From positions 79,800 to 143,799 of the forward strand of contig JBDLJB010000005.1 of assembly GCA_039714555.1 (NCBI GenBank): a DNA stretch of 64,000 nucleotides, in the 5' to 3' direction. Positions within the stretch are counted from its first letter, which is position 1. Each line of letters opens with the position of its first letter. A program made the translations under genes and the position numbers. Source of the DNA: Namhaeicola sp039714555 (GTDB lineage: Bacteria; Bacteroidota; Bacteroidia; Flavobacteriales; Flavobacteriaceae). Below, in pieces: positions 17,353-26,873 of the stretch. The notes under the pieces are model-generated. The model was not told where the DNA came from. It made no database searches and worked only from the letters and a program-made list of their open reading frames with translations.

Positions 17353-18906
17353 ATGATAAAAATTGGGGCACTATCTTGTGAAACAGGTATTTGGCAGGCA
17401 AATACTGTTGCAAAACAATTAGAACATTTTGGACAAGAAACAGAAATAAAAATAATTGAATCGAATGTTGATGAAGATTTCAAAGAAGGCTATATTTATG
17501 AAAGAAGTTTAGATAAAGCACTTTTAAATAATGAAATTGATATTGCTGTATATTCATTGGTAGATGTACCTACAAAATTACCTCAGGGAATTGTTCAAGC
17601 TGCGGTTTTAAAAAGAGGTGATTATAATGATGTTTTGATTTTTAAAGAAGATGAAGAACTCTTCACAAAAAAGAATGCAATCATTGCAGCAAGAAGTTTA
17701 AGAGAAAGATCTCAGTGGCTTTATCGATACCCTAACCATATAATTAAAGAGTTTAATGGAAGCGTAAAAACACGTTTGGATAAATTACAAAATAGTGATT
17801 GGGATGGTGCAATTTTTTCAAAATCAGATCTAAAAAGAATTGATCTATTACCTGAAGATCATATGAAATTAGAATGGATGGTGCCTGCGCCTGCTCAAGG
17901 AACTGTAATGATAGCAACCCTAGAGAACAGTAATGAATTGATTGACATTTGTAAGGAATTAAATGATGAGGAAACTGAAAAAAGTGTATCACTTGAAAGA
18001 AGGTTTTTGAATGAATTAAATGTTGGTCTAAATGCACCTGTAGGAGCTTTAGTAACAATAAAAGATGACAAATTAAAGTTTAAAGGTGTTATTTTTAGTC
18101 CTGATGGGGATAATAGAATTGAATTCACAAAAGAAGTTGATACGTTCCATACTACTGATCTGGCAGAATATGCTGCCCGGTTTATTTTAGATAGAAACGG
18201 GAAGAAAATAATGAGGCAGGAAATAGATATTGATAAAAAAATACTACTGTATTCTACTAAGGTTTTATCTTTAAATCAAGTAGGAACCCTGCCATCTAAA
18301 ATAGGAGTGCATGCCAGTGATTTCATCACTGTTAGATTCAACCGTTTAAAGCCGGTAATTGTAAAAAACACAATTGATAATGTGGTTTTTACCAATCAAT
18401 TGGCAGTTGAATCAATTTTAAATAACTTTTCACCCGCTGAATTAGATTTTAAAAGTATTTTTTGTGTTGGTAAGCGAACCAAACGATTTATTGAAAAAAA
18501 TATTGGAAAAGTGAATCAAGAAGAAAAATCGGAAGAAAATTTAATAACTTATTTAAATAATAATTTAAAAGATCAAGAAGTAACTTATTTTTGTGATAAT
18601 AATAAAAATGATGAATTTTCTAATACTCTTGAAAAAAATAATATTTCAGTAAATAAAATTGAGTGTTATAAAACAGTTTTAACTCCGGATAAACTAGAAA
18701 AAAATTATAAAGGAATTCTTTTTTATAGTCCTGAAGGAATTGAAAGCTATTTGATAGAAAATAAAGTTAAAAATGAAATTGCATTTTGTAATAGTGAGGT
18801 TACTGCAACACTTGCCAAAAAACATTTTGAAAAGGTTATTGTTGCTAAGTTGTCAACAGTTGAAAGCATCATAAGATCTGTTAAGGAGTATTATAAAGAG
18901 AAATGA
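17353..18906 (+). CDS. Degenerate HemC-HemD-like fusion (hydroxymethylbilane synthase / uroporphyrinogen-III synthase-like)
   Basis: A 517-residue protein. Residues 1-300 follow the HemC fold in order: KIGALSCETGIWQA, DIAVYSLVDVPT, AARSLRERSQWLYRYP, NGSVKTRLDKLQ, PAPAQGTVMIA, FLNELNVGLNAPVGA. Residues 305-517 resemble HemD (VVFTNQLAVESILNNF, CVGKRTKRFIEK, ILFYSPEGIESYL, AFCNSEVTATLAKKHF). HemC is commonly fused to HemD in this phylum. Several catalytic positions are altered: the cysteine that carries the dipyrromethane cofactor is Leu226, the N-terminal substrate arginine of the TRxS motif is missing, and one of the paired arginines is Glu. The aspartate of VDVPT remains. It could be a divergent enzyme or a non-catalytic relative. 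Confidence 0.75.
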   Translation: MIKIGALSCETGIWQANTVAKQLEHFGQETEIKIIESNVDEDFKEGYIYERSLDKALLNNEIDIAVYSLVDVPTKLPQGIVQAAVLKRGDYNDVLIFKEDEELFTKKNAIIAARSLRERSQWLYRYPNHIIKEFNGSVKTRLDKLQNSDWDGAIFSKSDLKRIDLLPEDHMKLEWMVPAPAQGTVMIATLENSNELIDICKELNDEETEKSVSLERRFLNELNVGLNAPVGALVTIKDDKLKFKGVIFSPDGDNRIEFTKEVDTFHTTDLAEYAARFILDRNGKKIMRQEIDIDKKILLYSTKVLSLNQVGTLPSKIGVHASDFITVRFNRLKPVIVKNTIDNVVFTNQLAVESILNNFSPAELDFKSIFCVGKRTKRFIEKNIGKVNQEEKSEENLITYLNNNLKDQEVTYFCDNNKNDEFSNTLEKNNISVNKIECYKTVLTPDKLEKNYKGILFYSPEGIESYLIENKVKNEIAFCNSEVTATLAKKHFEKVIVAKLSTVESIIRSVKEYYKEK

Positions 18907-19002
18907 TTTTAATTAATTATATCGTTTATTATATTTTTGATACAATGATTTTTTTATACTATCTTACCCTTTTTATTTGATTAACCATAAATCAATTCTT
19001 TA

Positions 19003-19761
19003 ATGAAGAAAGTAATTCTTATTACTGGAGCAACTTCCGGAATTGGGAAAGCCTCAGCAGAAATATTTGCAAAAAACAATTATAATCTGATCATTACCGG
19101 TAGGAGGAATGAAAAATTATTAGGATTAGCAGATCTTTTAATCAAAAATTATGATGTAGAGGTTTTACCATTGAAATTTGATGTAAGAAATAAAGAAGAG
19201 GTTAAATCTTTAATAAGTAATCTGCCTGAAAAGTGGAAAAATATTGATGTTTTATTGAATAATGCAGGTTTGGCTGTTGGTTTAGATAAAATTCAGGATG
19301 GATTGATTGAAGATTGGGAAACTATGATTGATACCAATGTGAAAGGTTTGTTGTATGTGAGTAATGAAATCATTCCTTTATTTATCAAAAATAAAAAAGG
19401 ACATATTATTAATATAGGTTCTACTGCTGCAAAAGCTGTATATGAAAAAGGAAACGTGTATTGTGCAACAAAATTTGCAGTTGATGCGTTGAGTAAAACT
19501 ATGCGTGTTGATCTGTTAGAACATGGCATAAAGGTCACACAAATTTCTCCCGGTGCTACAGAAACTGAATTTTCAATGGTTCGCTTTAAAGGAGATAAGT
19601 CTATGGCTAAAAATGCATATAAAGGTTTTCAACCTCTTGTTGCTCAAGATATTGCACAAAGTATCTATTATGTAACAACGGTTCCTGATCATGTATGTAT
19701 TAACGAACTAGAAATAACAGCTTTGGCTCAGGCCAACAGTAATTATTTTTATAAAAAATAA
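19003..19761 (+). CDS. Short-chain dehydrogenase/reductase (YdfG-like)
   Basis: A 252-residue classical SDR. The NAD(P)-binding TGATSGIGKA lies at residues 7-16, the NNAG motif (LLNNAGLAVG) near 86, the catalytic Ser in INIGSTAA, and Y153 and K157 in YCATK. The TGRRNEKL segment after beta-2 favours NADP(H). Its similarity to YdfG-type 3-hydroxy acid dehydrogenases is in the DNVKGLLYVSNEIIP-like and PGATETEFS regions. It ends 3 bp before a BASS-family transporter gene on the same strand, so the two are probably cotranscribed and the transporter may carry its substrate. Confidence 0.92.
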   Translation: MKKVILITGATSGIGKASAEIFAKNNYNLIITGRRNEKLLGLADLLIKNYDVEVLPLKFDVRNKEEVKSLISNLPEKWKNIDVLLNNAGLAVGLDKIQDGLIEDWETMIDTNVKGLLYVSNEIIPLFIKNKKGHIINIGSTAAKAVYEKGNVYCATKFAVDALSKTMRVDLLEHGIKVTQISPGATETEFSMVRFKGDKSMAKNAYKGFQPLVAQDIAQSIYYVTTVPDHVCINELEITALAQANSNYFYKK

Positions 19762-19764
19762 GTA

Positions 19765-20679
19765 ATGAATCAAGTAGATCAGTTAGTTTTAAATTTTGAC
19801 CCAAGCAGTTTATTGGTTTTAAATATCATACTTGGTGTAATCATGTTTGGTGTTTCTTTAGATTTAAAATTAGATGATTTTTATAGAATTTTAAAAAATC
19901 CAAGAGGGCCAATCATTGGTTTAATTGCCCAATTCTTATTATTACCGGCATTTACCTTTGGCTTAACACTATTGATAAAGCCGGCACCCTCTATAGCTTT
20001 AGGAATGATCTTGGTAAGCACTTGTCCAGGTGGAAATGTTTCGAATTTCTTTACAAATTATGCTAAAGGAAATACTGCTTTATCAGTGAGTATGACTTCG
20101 ATATCAACTGTCTTGGCAGTATTTATGACACCTATAAATTTAAAATTATGGGGAAGTTTAAATCCGGAAACGGCAGCATTATTAACTAAGGTAAATATTA
20201 GTTTTTGGGATATGTTTTTAACAATATTTTTAATTTTAGGAATTCCCCTAATTTTAGGAATGTACTTTGCAACAAAAAAACCAAAAATTGCCAAAAAATT
20301 AAGGTTACCATTTAAATATGCTTCTATTATATTCTTTGTAGGATTTGTGGTTGCAGCTTTTTCTAAAAATCTTGATAATTTTTTAATGTATATCAAATAT
20401 GTAATGTATATCGTGGCTGTTCATAATTTAGTAGCGTTATCATTGGGATATTTTTCAGCAAAATTTGGAAAATTACCTGAAAGAGACAGGAGGGCAATTA
20501 CCATGGAAGTTGGTATCCAAAACTCTGCCTTAGGTTTGATCTTGATTTTTGATTTTTTTAATGGTTTAGGAGGTATGGCTTTAATAACTGCATGGTGGGG
20601 CATATGGCATATCATTGCTGGTTTGACTTTAGGTACTTTATGGTCAAGAAATAATACTGAAGATGTTACCATAAAATGA
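19765..20679 (+). CDS. Bile acid:sodium symporter (BASS) family transporter
   Basis: A 304-residue integral membrane protein with about 9-10 hydrophobic segments. BASS landmarks are GVIMFGVSLDLKLDDF near the N-terminus, the STCPGGNVSNFFTNYAKGNTALSVS crossover motif (residues about 88-112) and MEVGIQNSALGLIL (about 247-260). The family moves organic anions such as 2-oxoacids, bile acids or pantoate with sodium. The neighbouring SDR gene, 3 bp upstream, suggests a hydroxy- or keto-acid substrate; this is inference. A paralog lies at 27899-28825 on the other strand. Confidence 0.92.
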   Translation: MNQVDQLVLNFDPSSLLVLNIILGVIMFGVSLDLKLDDFYRILKNPRGPIIGLIAQFLLLPAFTFGLTLLIKPAPSIALGMILVSTCPGGNVSNFFTNYAKGNTALSVSMTSISTVLAVFMTPINLKLWGSLNPETAALLTKVNISFWDMFLTIFLILGIPLILGMYFATKKPKIAKKLRLPFKYASIIFFVGFVVAAFSKNLDNFLMYIKYVMYIVAVHNLVALSLGYFSAKFGKLPERDRRAITMEVGIQNSALGLILIFDFFNGLGGMALITAWWGIWHIIAGLTLGTLWSRNNTEDVTIK

Positions 20680-21232
20680 AAAATATGAATTTAAAGAGTC
20701 GAATTTTAATAACAGAAGCTGAAAATTATATCAAAAAAAGTTGTCAATAAATTATTTCAGAATATATATAAACCTAACTTATGAGTCAAGTGGTATTCGA
20801 TTATTATTTATAGAGAAGAAAATTTAAGAATGAATAATCCGGCCGGTAGTGAATTAAAAAGGGGGAGAAAAAAACTACCGAACCGAATTACACTTACACT
20901 TAAAATAGATAACGTAATAACCAACTAAAAAATTGTTGTAATAAAAGGTGTTACCATAAGATTTGGAGCTGAATTTATAAGATATATCAAAAAAATGAAC
21001 TATAAAATTACTTTGTTGAGTATTTCTTTGGTAGGAATTTAAAGTTTGTTAGATAAACTTCAGTAGTAAAAAGAGAACTATTAATTGATTGAAATTGGTA
21101 TTTTAGATGAATAAATAATATTATTTATAATTCAAATTCATCAAAGATTTCCAGATTGATTTCTTTTTTCTTTTCAAAAGTATTTTCTCAAAAACTCTGT
21201 AAATATTTTCATAAATTTGCAAACCTTAAAAA
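20680..21232. other. 553-bp gap without a convincing gene
   Basis: No frame of useful length with coding character was found. A short inverted repeat (CGGTAGT at 20844-20850, ACTACCG at 20874-20880) encloses a purine-rich loop. Near the right end a 20-codon minus-strand stretch ends at 21125 with protein-like acidic and lysine-rich composition, but a stop sits just upstream. A TAAATTTG box at 21212-21219 could be the -7 element of the E2 gene, though no matching TTG was found at the right distance. Confidence 0.5.
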
Positions 21233-21241
21233 ATGAAAATA

Positions 21242-22543
21242 ATGTCAAAATTTGAATTGAAATTACCTAAAATGGGTGAAAGTGTTGCTGAAGCTACAAT
21301 AACTTCATGGTTAAAAGAGGTTGGTGATACAATTGAATTGGATGAAGCTATTGTTGAAATTGCAACAGATAAAGTTGACAGTGAAGTACCCTGTGAAGTT
21401 GAAGGAGTATTGATTAAAAAACTTTTTGGAGTTGATGAAGTTGTTAATGTAGGTGAAACTATAGCAATTATTGAAACAAATGCTGATTTTGATGAATCAG
21501 AAATAGAAAAAAATGATGTAAAAGAACAAGTTGTAGAAAAAGAAATTACTGCTGAGGTCCCAACTGTTGAAAAGGTAAAAGAAGAAGGAAAAATTATTGA
21601 AGACGCTGTTAAGAAAATGACTTCACAATCGGGTAAATTTTATTCCCCATTGGTAAAGAATATTGCAAAAACAGAAGGTATTACTTTAGATGAATTAGAT
21701 TCTATTGTTGGTTCAGGAAAAGAACAAAGAGTAACAAAGAACGATATTCTAACCTTTATTGATAATAGAAAATTACAACCAAAAAAAGTTATAGACCAAT
21801 CAAATATTGAAAGTTCACCTCAAAGTATTGGTAGTGGAGATGAAATAATTGAAATGACCCGTATGGGTAAACTCATTGCAAAACACATGGTTGACTCAGT
21901 TAAAACTTCGGCACACGTACAAAGTTTTGTTGAAGTTGATGTTACCAATATTGTAAGATGGAGAGAGAGAATAAAAAATGATTTTCAAAAGCGGGAAGGT
22001 GAAAAAATTACCTATACACCTGTTTTTATGCAGGCAGTTGCAAAAGCATTGAAAGATTACCCTATGATGAATATTTCAGTAGATGGTGATAGAATAATTA
22101 AGAAAAGAGATATCAATTTAGGTATGGCGGCTGCTTTGGCAGATGGAAACTTAATCGTTCCGGTAATTAAAAAAGCAGACCAATTGAGTTTAGTTGGTAT
22201 GAGCAAAGCTGTAAATGATCTGGCAAAAAGAGCAAGAGCAGGTAAATTAAATCCTGATGATATTCAAGGAGGAACATATACAGTTACCAATATAGGTTCA
22301 TTTGGCAGTATCATGGGAACTCCAATAATCAACCAACCCCAAGTTGGTATTTTAGCTTTAGGTTCAATAAGAAAATTGCCTGCAGTTATTGAGACTCCTG
22401 ATGGTGATCTTATAGGTATTCGTCATAAGATGATTATTTCACACTCCTATGACCATAGAGTGGTAAATGGTGCTTTAGGTAGTATGTTTGTTAAAAAAGT
22501 AGCTGATTACCTTGAAGCCTGGGATGCAAATGCCGATTTTTAA
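21242..22543 (+). CDS. 2-oxo acid dehydrogenase dihydrolipoyl acyltransferase (E2)
   Basis: A 433-residue three-domain E2 enzyme. The lipoyl domain covers residues 1-78, with lipoyl-lysine in EIATDKVDSEV. An acidic/lysine linker follows. The peripheral-subunit-binding domain lies near 130-170 (YSPLVKNIAKTEGITLDELD). The acyltransferase core runs from about 195 to the end. I prefer the ATG at 21242 (MSKFELKLPKMGES) over one three codons upstream because family members start there. In the catalytic HxxxDG motif the sequence is HRVVNG (H405, N409), so Asp is replaced by Asn. No E1 or E3 gene is adjacent. The cognate complex is likely branched-chain 2-oxoacid or pyruvate dehydrogenase. Confidence 0.9.
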   Translation: MSKFELKLPKMGESVAEATITSWLKEVGDTIELDEAIVEIATDKVDSEVPCEVEGVLIKKLFGVDEVVNVGETIAIIETNADFDESEIEKNDVKEQVVEKEITAEVPTVEKVKEEGKIIEDAVKKMTSQSGKFYSPLVKNIAKTEGITLDELDSIVGSGKEQRVTKNDILTFIDNRKLQPKKVIDQSNIESSPQSIGSGDEIIEMTRMGKLIAKHMVDSVKTSAHVQSFVEVDVTNIVRWRERIKNDFQKREGEKITYTPVFMQAVAKALKDYPMMNISVDGDRIIKKRDINLGMAAALADGNLIVPVIKKADQLSLVGMSKAVNDLAKRARAGKLNPDDIQGGTYTVTNIGSFGSIMGTPIINQPQVGILALGSIRKLPAVIETPDGDLIGIRHKMIISHSYDHRVVNGALGSMFVKKVADYLEAWDANADF

Positions 22544-22565
22544 AAATAATTTATAAAAATATTAA

Positions 22566-23384
22566 ATGAGTTTAAAATTAGACAAACCTTTAGTTTTCTT
22601 TGATTTGGAAACAACAGGAATTCAAATTGCAACGGATAGAATAGTTGAAATATCAATTTTGAAAGTTTTTCCAAACGGAAACAAAGAAAGTAAAACATGG
22701 AGAGTTAATCCAGAAATTGAAATACCTAAGTTTGCAAGTGATATTCACGGAATTACAAATGAAGATGTAGTTAATGAACCCAAGTTTAAAGAATTGGCTC
22801 CAAAAGTGAGTAAAATGATTGATGGTTGTGATTTGGCTGGTTTTAATTCAAATAGATTTGATATCCCATTATTAGCTGAAGAAATGTTAAGAGCTGAGAT
22901 CAATTTTGATATGCAAGATAGAAATGCTATTGATGTCCAGGTAATTTTTCATAAAAAAGAACCTCGTAATTTGAGTGCAGGGTATCAGTTCTATTGCGAT
23001 AAAAATTTGGAAAATGCCCATTCAGCAGAAGCGGATACCTTGGCAACCTACGAAATTTTACTAGCTCAAGTAGAAAAATATGATGATATTAAAAACGACG
23101 TGCAGTCTTTAAGTAAAATATCAACGCATTCAAAGAGAGCTGATTTTGCAGGTTTTATTTTATTTGATACAGAAGGGGATGAAATTTTTTCTTTTGGAAA
23201 ATACAAAGGAAAAAAAGTTGTTGATGTTTTAAAAGATAACCCAGGCTATTATAGTTGGATACAAAATGCAGATTTTCCTTTATATACAAAAAAGACATTA
23301 ACTAATATTAAAGAAAAGAGCAATTCTAAGAAACAAATAAACTCACTTGAAGACCTCAAAAATAAATTCAATAAAAAAATATAA
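22566..23384 (+). CDS. DnaQ-like 3'-5' exonuclease with C-terminal extension
   Basis: A 272-residue DEDDh exonuclease. Exo I is VFFDLETTG (residues 10-18), Exo II lies in DLAGFNSNRFDIPLL, and Exo III is the H..EAD segment NAHSAEADTLATYE. After residue 190 a small domain with FGKYKGKKVVDVLKDNPGYYSWI, resembling the DUF3820 (putative quorum-sensing-regulated) motif, is attached. The enzyme probably trims single-stranded DNA ends in repair or recombination rather than proofreading. It follows the E2 gene by 22 bp and abuts the next gene directly. Confidence 0.88.
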   Translation: MSLKLDKPLVFFDLETTGIQIATDRIVEISILKVFPNGNKESKTWRVNPEIEIPKFASDIHGITNEDVVNEPKFKELAPKVSKMIDGCDLAGFNSNRFDIPLLAEEMLRAEINFDMQDRNAIDVQVIFHKKEPRNLSAGYQFYCDKNLENAHSAEADTLATYEILLAQVEKYDDIKNDVQSLSKISTHSKRADFAGFILFDTEGDEIFSFGKYKGKKVVDVLKDNPGYYSWIQNADFPLYTKKTLTNIKEKSNSKKQINSLEDLKNKFNKKI

Positions 23385-23870
23385 ATGTTAGTAAACTTTG
23401 AAAATCTATCTGATACTTCAAGAGTTTGGATTTATCAATCTAACAGAGAATTATCAAAAGATGAAATTACTCTAATAAGTAAAAAATTAGAGAATTTTAT
23501 TAAAACTTGGAAACGACATGGTGAAGATCTAAAGGCTTCATTTAAAATAAAATATGGGTATTTTATTGTTATAGCTGTTGATGAAAGTTACAATCCTGTT
23601 TCGGGCTGTTCTATTGATGCTTCAACTTTTTTGATCAAACAAATTGAAAATGATTTTCAGGTAGAATTGTTAAATAAAATGAATACAGCATTTAAAAGTG
23701 GAGATAATATCAATATTATAAGTCTGGCTGATTTTCAAAAATATGTTAAATTGCAAAAAATTAATACTGAAACAATTGTTTTTAACAATATGGTAGAAAC
23801 AAAGAAAAGTTTTGAAACAGCTTGGGAACTAAAAGCTGGTGAAAGTTGGCACAATCGTTTTTTAAACTGA
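23385..23870 (+). CDS. Conserved Bacteroidota protein of unknown function (often labelled ABC transporter ATPase)
   Basis: A 161-residue soluble protein whose ATG comes straight after the exonuclease stop codon. It opens with VNFENLSDTSRVWIYQSNRELS and carries CSIDASTFLIKQIE in the middle. I know homologs of this type in Flavobacteriia databases under the name ABC transporter ATPase, but there is no Walker A, Walker B or ABC signature, so that name should not be used. The tight coupling to a DnaQ-like exonuclease suggests a nucleic-acid role, but that is only context. Confidence 0.75.
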   Translation: MLVNFENLSDTSRVWIYQSNRELSKDEITLISKKLENFIKTWKRHGEDLKASFKIKYGYFIVIAVDESYNPVSGCSIDASTFLIKQIENDFQVELLNKMNTAFKSGDNINIISLADFQKYVKLQKINTETIVFNNMVETKKSFETAWELKAGESWHNRFLN

Positions 23871-23946
23871 CATTTTATATATTTGGAGAATATTTGAAAC
23901 AAACTATCTTTCTCAATTTTTAATAAATTTTTAAATATTTTTTCTG

Positions 23947-26862
23947 ATGATCAAAAATGTTTTATTAATATTTATCATTTTATTTGTATTACCCTTACAA
24001 GCTCAAATAGACCCTTTGCAAACAAAAGACAGTATTGCACAACAAAAATGGGTGGATAGTATAATGAGTAAAATGACTGTTGACCAAAAAATTGGTCAAT
24101 TATTTATGGTTGCTGCTTATTCAAATCAAAATGTACAACATGAAAAATTTATATCCAATTTAATTAAAAAATACCATATTGGTGCACTTATTTTTTTTGA
24201 AGATGTAGCTTTAAAACAGGCAGAGTTGACCAATAAATATCAATCAATATCTAAAATACCATTACTTATTGGAATTGACGGAGAATGGGGACTTAGAATG
24301 CGCTTAAAGAATACGGTTGCATTTCCCTATAATATGGCATTAGGGGCAATTCGAGATGATAAGCTCATCGAGCAAATGGGAAAGCAGATGGGTAAACATC
24401 TTAAAAGAGAAGGAATCCATATTAATTTTGCACCTGTGGTTGATGTAAATACCAACCCTAAAAATCCAGTTATTGGGAATCGGTCTTTTGGTGAAGATAT
24501 GATTAACGTTGCCAATAAATCTATTGCATTTACAAAAGGAATTCAAAGTACAAATGTAATGGCTTGTGCTAAACATTTTCCCGGACACGGTGATACATCA
24601 CAAGATTCTCATTTAACTTTACCAACGGTTGATGCTAGCTTAGAAAGATTAGATTCTCTTGAATTGTATCCTTATCGTAAAATAATAGATCAAGGTATTG
24701 GTAGTATAATGGTAGCACATTTAAGTGTACCTAGTTTGGAATCACAAAGCAAATTACCATCTTCACTTTCACCTAATATTGTAACAGGATTATTAAAAGA
24801 TAAAATGGGTTTTAAAGGATTGATAATCACCGATGCCATGAATATGAAGGGTTCTGCTAATTTTGCTTCTTCAGAACAAATAAATTTAGAGGCTATTTTG
24901 GCGGGTAATGACTTGTTAGATTATCCTTTAAACGTTCCTAAAACTATTGAAAAATTTAAAAAAGCAATATCTTCTGGTATTTTAACTGAAGAACGATTGG
25001 ATGAGTCAGTGAATAAAATTTTGAAAACTAAATATTGGGTTGGATTAAATAAATATAAGCCAATAGATACAACCAATTTAATTTCGGATTTAAATACCTT
25101 TGAGGATAAAATTTTAAAAAGACGATTGGTTGCAAATTCGGTTACTTTGATTAAAAATGATAATAATATTTTGCCAATCAAAGATTTAAAAGATAATAAA
25201 ATTGCTTATTTGAAATTAGGGAAATACGAAAATGAAACCTTTGTAAAACGACTTAAAGATTATACAAAAATAGATGTTATATCTGGGAGAAGTTTGGATG
25301 AATTGTTAAGAAAATTAAATAATTATCAAACAGTAATAATTGGGTTCCATACAAATGGTTCAAAGGCATATGCCAATTATAAAATTTCTGAAAAAGAATT
25401 ACATTGGATTCAAGAAATTTCGAGAAAACACAAAGTAATATTAGATGTTTTTGCCAGTCCGTATAGCTTATTAAAAATAAAATCATTTACCAATATTGAT
25501 GCGGTTATGATCTCCTATCAAAATATTGATCTTTTTCAGGATATCTCTGCACAAATGATCTTTGGAGCAGTTGATATTCAAGGAAAATTACCTGTAAATA
25601 TTGGTGAAAATTACCCTGCAGGATTTGGTTTACATGTTGCTGATCTACACAGATTGGGATATTCAATACCTGAGGATGTAGGTTTAGATAGTAAAAAATT
25701 GCAAAAAATTGATTCTGTTGCTAAATTAGTAATAGACTCTACTATGGCACCTGGATTACAAGTTTTAGTAGCGCGACATGGTAAGATTGTTTACCGAAAA
25801 AGTTATGGTTATTACACTTATGATAAAAAAGTTAAAGTAGATAATAATAGTATTTATGATTTAGCATCTGTTACCAAGATATTAGGCGGTCTACCCATGA
25901 TTATGAAAGCAGAAGAAGATGGTAAATTCACTATACAAAGTACATTAGGAGAGATGATGCCGGTTATTAAAAATAGTAATAAAGATACTTTAACGGTTCA
26001 GGAAACACTTTCACATTATGCTAAATTAAAACCTTATATACCTTACTATAAAACTATGGTAGAGGGTAATAATAATAACCCAATGCCTAAATATTTTCAA
26101 CATAAAAAATCTAGTAAATACAGTATAGAAGTTGCAAGAGATCTGTATTTACGTTCTGATTATAAAGATACTATTTATCAATTAATTGCTGATGCACCGC
26201 AAAGAGAAGAACTGAAATATAAATACAGTGGAATGCCTTTTTATTTGTTTAAGGATTATATTGAAAAGCAATATAATGAACCATTAGATAAATTAAATAA
26301 TGATTTTTTTTATGAGCCTTTAGGTGCAACAACCTTAACTTATAATCCTTTAAAAAAATTCCCTAAATCACAAATTATACCAACTGAAAATGATGATTTT
26401 TTCCGTCATCAATTATTACAAGGGACTGTTCATGATGAAGGAGCAGCAATGTTGGGAGGTGTTAGTGGGAATGCCGGACTTTTTGCCAATTCAAATGATG
26501 TAGCAAAGATTATGCAAATGTATTTACAAAGAGGTTATTACGGGGGAAAAACATTTTTAAAACCCGAAACAATTGATATATTTAATTCCAGGTACTATGA
26601 AGCAAAAGGTAATAGAAGGGGATTAGGCTTTGATAAACCTCAAGTAGATCCTGAAGAAAAATCAACTTGTGGTTGTATATCATTTAAAAGTTTTGGGCAT
26701 AGTGGTTATACCGGAACTTATACTTTTGCCGATCCTGAAACTGAAATAGTATATGTTTTCTTATCCAATAGAGTTTACCCTACTCGTGATAACAATAAAT
26801 TAGGTGAAGAAGATATTCGAACTAAAGTTCAGGGTTTGATTCAGGAAGCAATTATTGAATAA
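23947..26862 (+). CDS. GH3 beta-N-acetylglucosaminidase fused to a beta-lactamase-fold serine hydrolase
   Basis: A 971-residue exported protein (signal peptide MIKNVLLIFIILFVLPLQAQ). Residues about 35-390 are a GH3 domain of the NagZ type: the loop KHFPGHGDTSQDSH (209-222) holds the His/Asp dyad, and IITDAMNMKG holds the nucleophile Asp. Residues about 395-590 are the GH3 C-terminal sandwich. Residues about 600-960 form a serine-hydrolase (class C beta-lactamase-like) domain with S641-V-T-K644 as the nucleophile motif. The combination suggests periplasmic peptidoglycan or N-acetylglucosamine-glycan turnover. Fusions of this kind are known in Bacteroidota. It appears to be a single-gene unit. 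Confidence 0.92.
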   Translation: MIKNVLLIFIILFVLPLQAQIDPLQTKDSIAQQKWVDSIMSKMTVDQKIGQLFMVAAYSNQNVQHEKFISNLIKKYHIGALIFFEDVALKQAELTNKYQSISKIPLLIGIDGEWGLRMRLKNTVAFPYNMALGAIRDDKLIEQMGKQMGKHLKREGIHINFAPVVDVNTNPKNPVIGNRSFGEDMINVANKSIAFTKGIQSTNVMACAKHFPGHGDTSQDSHLTLPTVDASLERLDSLELYPYRKIIDQGIGSIMVAHLSVPSLESQSKLPSSLSPNIVTGLLKDKMGFKGLIITDAMNMKGSANFASSEQINLEAILAGNDLLDYPLNVPKTIEKFKKAISSGILTEERLDESVNKILKTKYWVGLNKYKPIDTTNLISDLNTFEDKILKRRLVANSVTLIKNDNNILPIKDLKDNKIAYLKLGKYENETFVKRLKDYTKIDVISGRSLDELLRKLNNYQTVIIGFHTNGSKAYANYKISEKELHWIQEISRKHKVILDVFASPYSLLKIKSFTNIDAVMISYQNIDLFQDISAQMIFGAVDIQGKLPVNIGENYPAGFGLHVADLHRLGYSIPEDVGLDSKKLQKIDSVAKLVIDSTMAPGLQVLVARHGKIVYRKSYGYYTYDKKVKVDNNSIYDLASVTKILGGLPMIMKAEEDGKFTIQSTLGEMMPVIKNSNKDTLTVQETLSHYAKLKPYIPYYKTMVEGNNNNPMPKYFQHKKSSKYSIEVARDLYLRSDYKDTIYQLIADAPQREELKYKYSGMPFYLFKDYIEKQYNEPLDKLNNDFFYEPLGATTLTYNPLKKFPKSQIIPTENDDFFRHQLLQGTVHDEGAAMLGGVSGNAGLFANSNDVAKIMQMYLQRGYYGGKTFLKPETIDIFNSRYYEAKGNRRGLGFDKPQVDPEEKSTCGCISFKSFGHSGYTGTYTFADPETEIVYVFLSNRVYPTRDNNKLGEEDIRTKVQGLIQEAIIE

Positions 26863-26873
26863 TATAATTAAAA

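Noticed and set aside
17183..17413. Minus-strand frame upstream of the HemC-like gene
   Set aside because: Low-complexity AT-rich open frame with no recognisable domain, overlapping the HemC-like start.
20844..20880. Inverted repeat CGGTAGT...ACTACCG as terminator or riboswitch
   Set aside because: Only 7-bp arms with a 23-nt purine-rich loop, no T-tract and no gene end or start nearby.
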